Positions 8,746 to 17,441 are shown, counted from the stretch's first letter. The stretch: 64,000 bases of DNA from Microvirga sp. VF16 (GCF_016864375.1 NZ_CP069354.1:930001-994000); one strand, 5' to 3'. The notes: generated from the sequence alone by a model not told the origin. A program made the numbers and translations.

Positions 8746-10134
8746 CTATTCCTCGCGGAATGCGCGGTCGAAGCTTTCGGTAATGGGGCTCAGCAGATAG
8801 TCGATCGCGCGCCTGGGCTTGTTGATGATGAGCACCTCCGCCGGCATTCCAGGATAGAGCGCTGTTGTGGAGTTCGCCTTGAGGCTTTCCGGTTCGATCT
8901 CGGCGCGTGCGACGAAGTAGGCATAATTGTTGCGGTCGTCCATCTGCTGGTCGGCCGAGAGATAAGTCAGCTTTCCCGCGAGGGGCGGGGTGCTGCGACT
9001 GTTATAGGCGGTCAGCCGAATCTGGACCGGAGCGCCGACGCGCACGGAATCGACGTCGCGCAGACCGATCTTGGCTTCGACGATCAATGGTTCATTCTCC
9101 GGCACGATGTCGAGGATCGGCTGACCGGCGGCAATGACGCTTCCCACGGTATGAGAGCGGATGTTGGTGACGATCCCTCTCTCCGGAGAGACGATCTCGA
9201 CGCGGCGCAGGACATCGGTCGCGGCGTCGATTCGTCCGATCGTGTCGGCCAGTTCGAGTTGTGCGGTCTGGATATCCGATGCCACCTGCTGTTGAAAGTC
9301 GTTGCCGAGGGAAAGGATCTCGAGCTCCGCCGCCGCTTTGGCCTGTTCCGCCTTGGCCTTGCGGGAGACAAGCTCGCCGGCATCGCCCTGGAGCTGGCTT
9401 TCGCGCGTCTGCATTTCCGTCAGGCGCGGGCGTGGCGCATAGCCCTTCTCGACGAGACTCGCGATGGCCTTGAGTTCCCGGTCGAGCAGTTCCGATTGCC
9501 GCGTGTTCGCGTCGGTTTGGGATCGCACGGCCTGGAGTTCCGCCACCTGTTGCTCAATGGTCTTTTGCTGGATGTCGACGCGGCGATTGAACATCTCGCG
9601 CCGTGCCATGAAAAATTTTCGCTCGGCTTTCAGGATCTCTTCTGCCGTTGGCCCTCCAGCCTGGAGCAGGTTGTCGGGAAAGCTGAGATCGGTCAGTCCG
9701 GCTTGCTCGGCCCGCAGACGCACAAGGCGCGCCTCAAGCCCGATCCGTCTGGAACGCAGCTGCTCGAGTTCGGCCTTCGCCCTTGTGTCGTCAAGGCGCA
9801 GCAGCGGCTGTCCTGCCTTTACGACTTCGCCCTCATGGGCGAGCAGGGTTTTGAGGATGCCGCCCTCGAGATGGCTGATGGTCTTGCGCTTGGAATCGAC
9901 CACGACTGTTGCTGTGGCGACCGCGGCACTGTCGAGATGCGCCGAGAAGGCCCACGTCGTGAGACCGCCGAGACCAAGAAAGATCGTCGCCAGGCCGGCG
10001 ATCACCGGTCCACGGTAGGAGGGCTCGCGCGCGTCCTGCTTCCGGAAGCGGTCTCTCGTGGCTTCAAGGTTCACGGCGACGTATGTCGCGGGCACGGGCG
10101 CAGGCCGTTGCACGATCTCCGAACGCTTTCTCAT
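8746..10134 (-). CDS. Type I secretion membrane-fusion (HlyD/PrsE-like) adaptor
   Basis: 462 residues, the usual size of type I adaptors. A short cytoplasmic N-terminus precedes one membrane segment (GPVIAGLATIFLGLGGLTTWA, residues ~43-63). A biotinyl-lipoyl-like half (ISHLEGGILKTLLAHEGEVV) and a long alpha-helical coiled-coil hairpin (~105-300) follow. The C-terminal beta-barrel part has IVSPERGIVTNIRSHTVGSVI and ends in YPGMPAEVLI, a strongly conserved HlyD-family end. It overlaps the ABC gene by 4 bp. It should bridge the ABC exporter to a TolC-type outer-membrane channel encoded elsewhere. The adjacent RTX protein is the obvious cargo. Confidence 0.92.
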   Translation of the reverse strand: MRKRSEIVQRPAPVPATYVAVNLEATRDRFRKQDAREPSYRGPVIAGLATIFLGLGGLTTWAFSAHLDSAAVATATVVVDSKRKTISHLEGGILKTLLAHEGEVVKAGQPLLRLDDTRAKAELEQLRSRRIGLEARLVRLRAEQAGLTDLSFPDNLLQAGGPTAEEILKAERKFFMARREMFNRRVDIQQKTIEQQVAELQAVRSQTDANTRQSELLDRELKAIASLVEKGYAPRPRLTEMQTRESQLQGDAGELVSRKAKAEQAKAAAELEILSLGNDFQQQVASDIQTAQLELADTIGRIDAATDVLRRVEIVSPERGIVTNIRSHTVGSVIAAGQPILDIVPENEPLIVEAKIGLRDVDSVRVGAPVQIRLTAYNSRSTPPLAGKLTYLSADQQMDDRNNYAYFVARAEIEPESLKANSTTALYPGMPAEVLIINKPRRAIDYLLSPITESFDRAFREE

Positions 10135-11852
10135 GCGGTTCCTTTCACGGCAGCAATCGGCTTCTCGCCGGGAGTGATCGCGCTGACGACCGAGGTTCGC
10201 GGGCCGAACTGGCTGATCTTGCCTTCCTGCAGGACCATGAGTTTGTCGGCGGCCTGCATGATGGAAGGCCGGTGCGCGATCAGGATGATGATGGCCCCGT
10301 CGGCGCGCAGGGCCTCGATGGTGCGCACAAGCGCCCGTTCGCCGTCGGTGTCGAGATTGGAGTTCGGCTCGTCGAGGACGATCAGGCGCGGCTTGCCGTA
10401 GATTGCCCGTGCCAAACCGATCCGCTGCCGCTGGCCGCCGGAGAGAGCATATCCCCCGTCTCCCAGAGGTGTATCGTATCCAAGCGGCAGTCGGCCGATC
10501 ATGTCATGAACCTCGGCGAGCCGGGCAGCTTCCAGCACCAGTCGCGGGTCGGATTCCCGCATCCGGGCGATGTTGTCTCGGATCGTTCCATCGAGAAGCG
10601 AGACGCTCTGCGGCAGATATCCGACCATGTCGCCGAACGAGCTGCGCTCCCAGAGATAGACGTTGTTGCCGTCGAGATAGATGCCGCCGGATGTGGGCTT
10701 GGTCACGCCGATGAGCGCGCGCGCCAGGGTGGACTTGCCGGCTGCCGACGGGCCGACGATGCCGAGCACCTCGCCCGGCGACAGGGTGAATGACAGCCCC
10801 TTGAGAACAGGCACATCGGAGCCGGGAGGCGCATAGACCAACCGGTCGACAGTGAGCTCGCCCTGCGTGCGCGGCGTCGGCTTGGTTTCGCGTTTGGGTG
10901 CCTGGTTCTCGAGGAGATCACCCACATTCTTCCATGCGGAGATCGCCAGGACCCATTGCCGCCAGCCATCGACCATCGAGTCGAATGGCAGGAGCATGCG
11001 GCCCATGATGATGCTGGAGGCCACCATCGAACCGGGGCTCGCTTCCTGCCGGATGACCAGGATTGCACCGGTCGACAGAACGGCAATCTGCATCGCATAC
11101 CGGCAGGTGCGGGTGAAGGACGCCATGGCGCGGCTCCGGCGAGTCGCGACATCCAGAAGATCCTGCGTATGCAATTGCGATTGGCGCCACCGATCCGAGA
11201 GGGCAGGGAGCATTCCCATGGCTTCAATCGCCTCTGCATGGCGAAGTGTGCCGCTGATCTCGCCGATGTTCCGCACGGAGGATTCGTTGGCGCGCTTCAT
11301 GGCTCTGCGCGTCAGGAAATCCGACAGCAGGCTGAGCGAGATGATGATGATGGCCGAAATCAGCGCCACCAAGCCGTAAAGCCAATGCAGGGCGAACAGG
11401 ACGGCGAGAAAGATGGGAGCCCAGAAGGCTTCCAATGGAACGCTGATGGCGTTTCCGACGATGAATGACCGGATGTCATTGAGGTCGCGAATCGCCTGAC
11501 CGGACTTTGAAATGCCCTTCGTCACGGAGGCGGATATCGCAGCCTCCAGGACAGGGAGATTCAGCTTTCTGATCAGCTTGCTCGCCATGACCTGATAGGT
11601 GAGGGCGCGCACGTAGTCGAGGATGCAATAGATTGCCAAGCCGATGGCGGAGACGATGATCAGCATGATCAGCGTATCCGTGCTCTGACTGTTCACAACA
11701 CGGTCATGCACTTGCAGCATGAAAAGAGGAACTGTCAGCTGCAGCACGTTGATGACGGCACTGAGGGCAGCCGCATAGACGACACCAGCTGCAAAGGCCT
11801 TGCGGCCTTGGTGGATGATGTCGGCAGCTTCTGGGTTGGCCGTTTTCTTCAT
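10131..11852 (-). CDS. Type I secretion ABC transporter/permease (PrsD-like)
   Basis: 573 residues from ATG at 11852 (MKKTANPEAADIIHQG), preceded by TTTTGGAGTC; a 600-residue form beginning at 11933 is less likely. The membrane domain has LQLTVPLFMLQVHDRVV near its start, typical of type I secretion permeases of the PrtD/PrsD class. The nucleotide-binding domain shows Walker A GPSAAGKST, Q-loop GYLPQSVSLLDGTI, signature ALSGGQRQRIGLARAI, Walker B LIVLDEPNSNLD and the H-loop IAHRPS. There is no C39 peptidase domain, which fits export of uncleaved RTX substrates. It is coupled to the HlyD gene, and could also serve the RTX proteins at 39-46 kb (inference). Confidence 0.92.
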   Translation of the reverse strand: MKKTANPEAADIIHQGRKAFAAGVVYAAALSAVINVLQLTVPLFMLQVHDRVVNSQSTDTLIMLIIVSAIGLAIYCILDYVRALTYQVMASKLIRKLNLPVLEAAISASVTKGISKSGQAIRDLNDIRSFIVGNAISVPLEAFWAPIFLAVLFALHWLYGLVALISAIIIISLSLLSDFLTRRAMKRANESSVRNIGEISGTLRHAEAIEAMGMLPALSDRWRQSQLHTQDLLDVATRRSRAMASFTRTCRYAMQIAVLSTGAILVIRQEASPGSMVASSIIMGRMLLPFDSMVDGWRQWVLAISAWKNVGDLLENQAPKRETKPTPRTQGELTVDRLVYAPPGSDVPVLKGLSFTLSPGEVLGIVGPSAAGKSTLARALIGVTKPTSGGIYLDGNNVYLWERSSFGDMVGYLPQSVSLLDGTIRDNIARMRESDPRLVLEAARLAEVHDMIGRLPLGYDTPLGDGGYALSGGQRQRIGLARAIYGKPRLIVLDEPNSNLDTDGERALVRTIEALRADGAIIILIAHRPSIMQAADKLMVLQEGKISQFGPRTSVVSAITPGEKPIAAVKGTA

Positions 11853-12068
11853 GCAGAAATGACTCCAAAAGAGGCAATGGTGCGGCAGATCAAACTTTTG
11901 CCTAAAAGATATTCGAGGGGTTTTATGAAACACGGTTGGTAGAACGTCTAGCCATAAAGTATGATTCGACGAATAATAAAAAGTCTCTGGCAGAGGAAAC
12001 TAAAATAAGGGCCATCCAATTTGTCCAAATTACTTGTTGGATAAGCCGCAAACGCCAAGAGCACTACT

Positions 12069-12095
12069 AAACTAGTTCGAATTTCGAACTAGTTT
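12069..12095. promoter_or_regulatory. Perfect 27-bp palindrome, probable MarR operator
   Basis: Two 13-base arms, aaactagttcgaa and ttcgaactagttt, are perfect inverted repeats around a single central base. The element lies 13 bp before the longest start of the MarR gene at 12108. Its size and symmetry fit a MarR dimer (or two dimers), so autoregulation is likely. It also lies between the exporter ABC gene and the regulator, so it could control both directions. Confidence 0.7.
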
Positions 12096-12107
12096 AATTG
12101 ATCGATA

Positions 12108-12734
12108 ATGGGGTATAATATGCAAAATATATCGAACTCCTTGCCTTGGATTGTCGCGCAGGATGAACCGGATTCCAACCTGCATGCTACCTTGCAGGCC
12201 TTGTATCGAAGGAGTGACGAACACGTGAGCCGCACGGGCAGCCATGAGCCACCTCAGGCGGAGCCGGCAGGCATCACCCATATCGAGATCGTTCGCGTGA
12301 TCGAGAGACTGCATCGGCGCTCCCTCGATCTCGTGCGGGCCGATCTGATCGAAGCGGGCATCGATGACCTAAGTCCGTCTCAGGTGATGATGCTGTTCAC
12401 CATCGGGTCGGGTGAATTGTCGGTCCGTGACCTCATCGAGCGCGGCTACTATCTTGGATCGAACGCCTCTTACAGCCTCAAGCGGCTTGTCGAAGCTGAG
12501 TATGTCATTCGCACGGCCTCGGAGCGGGATCGCAGATCCGCTCGCATCCGGCTGTCGGACAAGGGGCGCGAATTGTGCGATCTGATCAGGCGGAACGACA
12601 AAACCTATCATCAGCTTGTCGCGCGCAATGAGGCGGAAATTCGCGACCTCGAAACCACGTTCCGGACGCTCCAGCGGATCGAGCAGGCGTGGAGCAATGC
12701 TGTGCGTTACCGCGGCATCGCTTCGGACGAGTAA
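12108..12734 (+). CDS. MarR-family transcriptional regulator, LdtR-like
   Basis: Up to 208 residues (ATG at 12108; an alternative ATG lies at 12120). After a variable ~55-residue N-terminus comes a MarR winged helix: HIEIVRVIERLHRRSLDLVR, DLSPSQVMMLFTIGSGELSV, the recognition region GYYLGSNASYSLKRLVEAEYV, and the wing RTASERDRRSARIRLSDKGR. The YYLGSNASY(S/N)LKKLV pattern is characteristic of LdtR-type proteins of Hyphomicrobiales, which in Liberibacter control cell-wall and stress genes. A perfect palindrome sits just upstream. Targets here are unknown; the divergent RTX exporter genes are candidates. Confidence 0.8.
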   Translation: MGYNMQNISNSLPWIVAQDEPDSNLHATLQALYRRSDEHVSRTGSHEPPQAEPAGITHIEIVRVIERLHRRSLDLVRADLIEAGIDDLSPSQVMMLFTIGSGELSVRDLIERGYYLGSNASYSLKRLVEAEYVIRTASERDRRSARIRLSDKGRELCDLIRRNDKTYHQLVARNEAEIRDLETTFRTLQRIEQAWSNAVRYRGIASDE

Positions 12735-12903
12735 TTCTATCGCCCGTCATCGTTGATCTCACTGTGGTGCAAAGCGAACGTTCTCCGCGGCCCTCGAACA
12801 GGGCCGGCGGACGCTTATGCAATCCTGTGTATGGAGTCTCTGGTGCGGGCATGGATGGAGAGACCGGTGAAGTCAGTGAGTGTTGTGGAGGATTGATCCT
12901 GCG

Positions 12904-13593
12904 ATGTTGCAAGATCTGATACAGACTGAAACGATTTTCATTCAAAATTCGGATCATCTCATTTTCGAGCCCGATTCCGATTGCAAGAAGCTTCTGATTG
13001 TTTTTGCGTATATCAACCAGCAACTTGGAACGCGGTCGCATTCGAGTTTCCTGCGCAATGTCGATTGCAAAAAACTCTTCCTGAATCCGGGCCTGAACGA
13101 GTGGTATCAGACCGGGGTTCCGGGAGTGGCTTCCTCCTATTCAGGTCTTCTCGCATTTCTACAGAACGTGAAATCAAGTTTCGCCGACCACGAAATTCTA
13201 TGCCTGGGTCATTCGATGGGCGGCTTCCCGGCCCTGGGCGTCGGCGTGAGCATCGGGGCCGACCGTATCCTCGCCTCCGCTCCGGAATATATCTTGAACA
13301 CGCCCGATAGTCTGAGCATACGGCACTTGAAGGATACCCAGATCGAGTGTGGAGATCTGACCGACGTTCTCTCTGGCAATTCCAAGAGCTCGATCACGAT
13401 CCTGGTTGGAAAGCGGAATGCCTTCGATATGAATGTAGCACACCGATTGAGCGAATTCCCGCAGACCGATGTCTTCGAGCTGGAAACAGGGCATAACACG
13501 TTTCCCTATCTGAAGGACGTCGGAAGGCTCGGTGCAACGCTGGAGGCCTTCGTCGAGGGCCGGGACATCCGGTCCATTGTTGCCGGCGTGTAG
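12904..13593 (+). CDS. Alpha/beta hydrolase fold protein of unknown substrate
   Basis: 229 residues from ATG at 12904, with GGAGG 12 bp upstream; a GTG start at 12880 would add 8 residues. The nucleophile elbow is CLGHSMGGFPALGVG (G-H-S-M-G, Ser catalytic), a probable acid lies near VLSGNSKSSITILVGKRNAFDM, and the catalytic His is probably in ELETGHNTFPYL. No signal peptide is evident. The early segment KKLLIVFAYINQQLGTRSHS and the repeated 'CKK-L' phrases do not point to a named family. Similar proteins occur near surface polysaccharide genes in other bacteria, but the role here is open. Confidence 0.65.
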   Translation: MLQDLIQTETIFIQNSDHLIFEPDSDCKKLLIVFAYINQQLGTRSHSSFLRNVDCKKLFLNPGLNEWYQTGVPGVASSYSGLLAFLQNVKSSFADHEILCLGHSMGGFPALGVGVSIGADRILASAPEYILNTPDSLSIRHLKDTQIECGDLTDVLSGNSKSSITILVGKRNAFDMNVAHRLSEFPQTDVFELETGHNTFPYLKDVGRLGATLEAFVEGRDIRSIVAGV

Positions 13594-13606
13594 TACTGGC
13601 GCATCG

Positions 13607-13626
13607 TGCGGCCCTCTGGGGCCGCA
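13607..13626 (+). terminator. Stem-loop after the alpha/beta hydrolase gene
   Basis: Perfect 8-bp stem tgcggccc / gggccgca with a 4-base loop, starting 13 bp after the stop codon. A short T-containing stretch follows (gcgctttttag, 13636-13645), so rho-independent termination is plausible. Confidence 0.5.
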
Positions 13627-13650
13627 TCAACGGTGCGCTTTTTAGAGAAT

Positions 13651-13699
13651 GAGCATCGGATAGATCCCAGAAGTGGGTCCACTTTTGGGCCCGATGCTC
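13651..13699. repeat. Extragenic palindrome, REP-like, copy 1
   Basis: Begins gagcatcgg and ends ccgatgctc, with an inner gtgggtccacttttggg core. Related copies lie at 51249-51298 and 63071-63104, and a variant lies at 51310-51360. It sits between convergent genes (hydrolase and GntR regulator). Confidence 0.7.
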
Positions 13700-13716
13700 C
13701 AGGCAGGTTCGACCCT

Positions 13717-14352
13717 TCAACGATCCTTTGGCTGACGGATATGCAGCGCGATGATGTCTTTGAGCTGCTGCGCGTCCCGCGCTTCGAGAGCCTTGATCAT
13801 GGCATGATGTTCTCGGCTCGATTGCTCGACGCGGGCCCGCGTGCTCCACTGCCCGGCCAATGCGGACGACGTCCTGCTGCGAAGATCCGTCACAAGATTG
13901 GATAGTTCGGGGTTCGAACACAGGCTGAGCAGCTCGCGGTGAAAGGCGAGGTTCGCCTCATATTGGTCCAGGACCGTGCCGTTGAGAATCATCTCGTCGA
14001 ATGTGCGGGCGAGCGTGTCGATCTGCGCGATCGCAGCGGGCGTCGCATTGGCGACGATGCTGTCGACGGCTGCCGTTTCGAGAATGACGCGGAGCTCGAG
14101 AATATGGGCCGTCTGGTCGCTGTCCGGCAGAACGACGTGGTACCCGCGATTGGGGACGTGCTGCACCAGGCGCTTCTGCGTGAGATAGTCGAGTGCGCGC
14201 CGGATGTCCGGGCGGCCAAATCCGTAACGCTGCTCGAGATCGATCTGCTTCAGCCACGTGCCTGGGGCGAAGGAGCCAGCTCGGACGTCGCGCGCGATCA
14301 GATCGGCGACGGTCATCCAAGCCTTCTTCAAGGGTGCATCCATCGTGGTCAT
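13717..14352 (-). CDS. GntR-family regulator, FCD subfamily
   Basis: 211 residues. The N-terminal winged helix is VADLIARDVRAGSFAPGTWL, then a DLEQRYGFGRPDIRRALDYL recognition region and LVQHVPNRGYHV. The C-terminal FCD helical domain has ELRVILETAAVDSI, NLAFHRELLSLCSN and SREHHAMIKALEARDAQQLKDII, with metal-binding Asp/His positions typical of the subfamily. It is divergent from the M20 amidohydrolase gene, and a palindrome attggtaccaat lies between them. It probably represses that catabolic gene and responds to a small acid. Confidence 0.88.
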   Translation of the reverse strand: MTTMDAPLKKAWMTVADLIARDVRAGSFAPGTWLKQIDLEQRYGFGRPDIRRALDYLTQKRLVQHVPNRGYHVVLPDSDQTAHILELRVILETAAVDSIVANATPAAIAQIDTLARTFDEMILNGTVLDQYEANLAFHRELLSLCSNPELSNLVTDLRSRTSSALAGQWSTRARVEQSSREHHAMIKALEARDAQQLKDIIALHIRQPKDR

Positions 14353-14467
14353 GTAATCTCGTCACGTCCCATGGATTGGCTTTGCTTCGTCTTTAGGCGG
14401 AAGGCAAGGCGGTCGCAAAATCATTCGTCGGACCTCCTCTTGCATCCCTCCGGCAGGCATGCATCAT

Positions 14468-14479
14468 ATTGGTACCAAT
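14468..14479. promoter_or_regulatory. Palindrome attggtaccaat, candidate GntR/FCD operator
   Basis: A perfect 12-bp palindrome in the divergent promoter region between the GntR regulator and the amidohydrolase. The TTGGTACCAA core matches the TNGTNNNACNA pattern known for FCD-type GntR regulators. Assignment is by position and pattern only. Confidence 0.5.
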
Positions 14480-14561
14480 TTTGGCAAACATTCAATGTCT
14501 CAATCGCTGACATTTCTGAAAATGCGGATTGAGACGGGCTGCCGCAAGGAAAGGGCAGGGC

Positions 14562-16001
14562 GTGACGGGAAAAAATGCCTCGGAGATCTGGGATCTGGTC
14601 GAAGCCAAGCGTGAGGTCTTCTTCGCCCTCAGCGATCGCATCTGGGAGATGCCGGAGCTCAATTTCGAGGAGAGCCACTCCTGTGCCGAGCATCTGGATG
14701 TTCTTGAGCAGCAGGGTTTCCGGATCACCCGCAATGTCGCCGGCATCCCAACCGCCGTCATGGGAGAGGCGGGGGAGGACGGGCCCGTCATTGCCATTCT
14801 GGGCGAGTACGATGCCTTGCCGGGCCTGAGTCAGGTCGCAGGGCTTGCGGAGCAGAAGCCGGTCGTCGACGGCGGCAACGGCCATGGCTGCGGGCATAAT
14901 CTGCTCGGCAGTGGCTCGCTCATGGCGGCGACGGCCGTGAAGGATTATCTCGAAGCTCACGGCCTTAAGGGGCGCGTGCGTTACTATGGCTGTCCGGCCG
15001 AGGAGGGAGGATCCGCCAAGGGCTTCATGGTGCGGGCCGGGGTTTTCGACGACGTCGACATCGCCATCTCCTGGCATCCTGCACCTTTCGCAGGTGTCAA
15101 CAATCCGATCTCTCTGGCCTGCAACGAGATCAATTTCCATTTCAGCGGACGAGCCTCCCACGCGGCGGCCTCGCCTCACTTGGGGCGAAGCGCGCTCGAT
15201 GCGGTGGAGCTCATGAATGTCGGCGTCAACTACATGCGCGAGCATATGCCGAGCACGGCGCGCATCCACTATGCCATCACCGATACCGGAGGTTCGGCAC
15301 CGAATGTCGTGCAGGCGAACGCAACGGTTCGTTACCTGATCCGCGCACGCGACCTGCCGGAAATGCAGGGATTGCTCCGCCGCGTGAAGAAGATTGCCGA
15401 AGGCGCGGCGCTCATGACGGAAACCACCGTTCGCAGCGAGATCGTCAGCGGCGATGCCAATCTCGTCGGCAACACGCCTCTCGAGCAGTTGATGCACCAG
15501 AATCTGGAGCGGCTCGGCCCTCCCGTCTTCGATGAGCAGGACAGGGCCTTCGCGGCCGAGATCCAGAAAACGCTGACGAATGAGGACATCAAATCGTCCT
15601 TTGTGCGCTTCGGGCTGAAGCCGCGCATGGGCGTTCCTCTGTGCGATACGATTTTTCCGCCCGAGAGCGGGGATGGGACGCTGGTGGGATCGACCGATGT
15701 CGGCACCGTCAGCTGGGTGGTTCCGACCGTGCAGATGCGTGGCGCCACCTACGCCGTGGGTACGCCCGGCCATTCCTGGCAGCTCGTGGCACAGGGGAAG
15801 GCGCCGGCCGCCCACAAGGGCATGGAGCATGCGGCGAAGGTGATGGCCAGTACGGCGATCGACCTCTTCCGCAATCCCGCGCTGATCGAAGAAGCCAAGG
15901 CCGATTTCCGTGAGCGGCTCGCCGGCACACCTTTCGTCAATCCGATTCCGGATGACGTCGATCCACCTGTCACGGTAAAGGACAACCAAGTCCTGGCATA
16001 A
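14562..16001 (+). CDS. M20D amidohydrolase, AbgB-like (N-acyl amino acid / aminobenzoyl-glutamate hydrolase type)
   Basis: 479 residues from GTG at 14562 (VTGKNASEIWDLV), which has AAGGAAAGGG upstream; a TTG at 14529 gives a longer form. Metal-binding landmarks of the M20 family: GEYDALPGLSQVAG, GHGCGHNLLGSGSLMAA, CPAEEGGSAKGFMV, ISWHPAP, and HSWQLVAQG near the C-terminus. The dimerisation lid includes RASHAAASPHLGRSALDAV. The overall pattern is closest to aminobenzoyl-glutamate utilisation protein B. It probably cleaves an amide of an imported compound in the cytoplasm. The next gene encodes a solute-binding protein, and a divergent GntR regulator probably controls it. Confidence 0.87.
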   Translation: MTGKNASEIWDLVEAKREVFFALSDRIWEMPELNFEESHSCAEHLDVLEQQGFRITRNVAGIPTAVMGEAGEDGPVIAILGEYDALPGLSQVAGLAEQKPVVDGGNGHGCGHNLLGSGSLMAATAVKDYLEAHGLKGRVRYYGCPAEEGGSAKGFMVRAGVFDDVDIAISWHPAPFAGVNNPISLACNEINFHFSGRASHAAASPHLGRSALDAVELMNVGVNYMREHMPSTARIHYAITDTGGSAPNVVQANATVRYLIRARDLPEMQGLLRRVKKIAEGAALMTETTVRSEIVSGDANLVGNTPLEQLMHQNLERLGPPVFDEQDRAFAAEIQKTLTNEDIKSSFVRFGLKPRMGVPLCDTIFPPESGDGTLVGSTDVGTVSWVVPTVQMRGATYAVGTPGHSWQLVAQGKAPAAHKGMEHAAKVMASTAIDLFRNPALIEEAKADFRERLAGTPFVNPIPDDVDPPVTVKDNQVLA

Positions 16002-16081
16002 CGGATCGTGAGCTGTTCTCTCCATCTCCGCCTGTCAATTCGAGCCCGACACGCTCGCCCATCATCAACCAAGGAAAGATC

Positions 16082-16939
16082 ATGAAGACTATCAGCAAAA
16101 TTCTTGCAGTCGCGCTTACCGGCGCAACGCTCGCGCTCGGAACGAGCGCGATGGCGCAGGAGAAGACCTGGACGAAGGTCCGCATCGCAACGGAAGGTGC
16201 GTTTGCGCCGTGGAACTTCACCAAGCCCGACGGCACGCTCGATGGTTTCGAGATCGATCTCTACAAGGACTTGTGCAAGCGTATGAAGGTCGAGTGCACG
16301 ATCGAGGCGCAGTCCTTCGACGGCATCATTCCGGCGCTGAATGCCGGCAAGTTCGATGCGATCATGGCCGGCATGTCGGCGACCGCGAAGCGCGAAGAGG
16401 TGATGGCCTTCACTCAGCCCTACGGCACGACCGGTCAGACCTTCGCGGTCCTGAAGTCGAGCCCGCTGGCGAACATGCCTCTGAACGCCAAGATCTTTTC
16501 GTTGGCGACCAATGAAGCGGGAGCCGCTGCTGCGGTCGAGGAACTCAAGCCGGTTTTGAAGGGCAAGACCATCGGCGTGCAGGGATCGTCGATCGCGGCG
16601 AACTTCCTCGACAAATACCTGAAAGGCACGGCCGAAATCCGGGAATACAAGACCACGGAGCAGCACGATCTCGATCTCACGGCCGGGCGCATCGATGCAA
16701 TCATGGCATCGACGGCCTATCTCTCTGGCGCTGCCGCGAAGGTGGGCAACGAGGAGATGACGCTCGTGGGGCCGCGCTTCCAGGGCGGCATGCTCGGACG
16801 CGGAAGCTCGGTCGGCCTGCGCAAGAGCGATCCGGAGTTGAAGGCCATGTTCGACAAGGCCATCAGCGAAGCGAAGGCCGACGGCACGATCGAGAAGCTC
16901 TCGATGAAGTATTTCGGCTTCGATGTCACGCCTCGCTGA
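16082..16939 (+). CDS. Polar amino acid-type ABC transporter solute-binding protein (family 3)
   Basis: 285 residues with a clear signal peptide (MKTISKILAVALTGATLALG ... SAMA|QEKTW, cleavage near residue 26). The SBP family 3 signature follows: VRIATEGAFAPWNFTKPDGT, LDGFEIDLYKDLCKRMKVEC, FDGIIPALNAGKFDAIMAGM and ATAKREEVMAFTQPY. Acidic and Arg ligand positions resemble binders of basic amino acids or opines. No permease or ATPase gene follows; a terminator-like hairpin ends the unit. It therefore relies on transporter subunits encoded elsewhere, and probably feeds the upstream amidohydrolase pathway (inference). Confidence 0.88.
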   Translation: MKTISKILAVALTGATLALGTSAMAQEKTWTKVRIATEGAFAPWNFTKPDGTLDGFEIDLYKDLCKRMKVECTIEAQSFDGIIPALNAGKFDAIMAGMSATAKREEVMAFTQPYGTTGQTFAVLKSSPLANMPLNAKIFSLATNEAGAAAAVEELKPVLKGKTIGVQGSSIAANFLDKYLKGTAEIREYKTTEQHDLDLTAGRIDAIMASTAYLSGAAAKVGNEEMTLVGPRFQGGMLGRGSSVGLRKSDPELKAMFDKAISEAKADGTIEKLSMKYFGFDVTPR

Positions 16940-16959
16940 GAACGTCATTAGTACTACGG

Positions 16960-16984
16960 TGTCGGAGCCCTGGCGGCTCCGACA
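16960..16984 (+). terminator. Stem-loop after the solute-binding protein gene
   Basis: Perfect 10-bp stem tgtcggagcc / ggctccgaca with a 5-base loop, 20 bp after the stop codon. No strong T tract follows. It lies between convergent genes and may act in both directions. Confidence 0.55.
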
Positions 16985-17006
16985 TCACTGTAGGATCCGT
17001 CAGAGA

Positions 17007-17441
17007 TCAGCGTACGTCGAACATATGCTCGAGCCGCTCCAGCGCGGCGATCAGCAGCTTGGCCTCGGGGCCGAACTCGTCCAGGATGCGGCGTTCGAAC
17101 GCCACCGCCTTCGGGACGATGTCCCGGTACGCCTTCTGGCCGAGCGCTGTCAGCGTCAGGATTTCCTCGCGCCGGTCTTCTTCACTTTCGCGGCGCTTGA
17201 GCCATCGCCTCTCTTCCAGAGCCCGCACTGCCCGGCTGACCTTGGTCTTGTGCATGGATGAGTGCTGGCCGATTTCCTTGGCGCTGATCTCCTCGAACTG
17301 GCCCAACGTCGCCAGCACCCGCCATTCCGGGATCGTCAGGTCGTGGTGCGGACCGTAGACGGAGCGGAAATCCTGCGAGACCGCGGAAGCGATGCGGTTG
17401 AGCCGGTAGGGCAGAAATTGTTCGAGCTGGAGTTTGGCCAT
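17007..17441 (-). CDS. MarR-family regulator, probable repressor of homogentisate genes
   Basis: 144 residues from ATG at 17441 (MAKLQLEQFLPYRLNRIAS); the frame could begin at 17483. The winged helix has LTIPEWRVLATLGQFEEISA, KEIGQHSSMHKTKVSRAVRAL, and the wing RRESEEDRREEILTLTALG. The gene is divergent from hmgA, with only 59 bp between their starts, a common arrangement for repressors of tyrosine/homogentisate catabolism. The intergene holds gttaca direct repeats and a 9-bp inverted repeat that could be the operator. The inducer is presumably homogentisate or a related acid (inference). Confidence 0.82.
   Translation of the reverse strand: MAKLQLEQFLPYRLNRIASAVSQDFRSVYGPHHDLTIPEWRVLATLGQFEEISAKEIGQHSSMHKTKVSRAVRALEERRWLKRRESEEDRREEILTLTALGQKAYRDIVPKAVAFERRILDEFGPEAKLLIAALERLEHMFDVR

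Noticed and set aside
14421..16025. 534-residue minus-strand ORF
   Set aside because: Shadow of the M20 amidohydrolase; the plus strand carries the metal motifs.
16082..16939. Complete family 3 amino acid ABC transporter
   Set aside because: Only the solute-binding protein is present; no permease or ATPase gene follows.
15749..16948. 399-residue minus-strand ORF
   Set aside because: Runs antisense through two genes with clear families (amidohydrolase and solute-binding protein).
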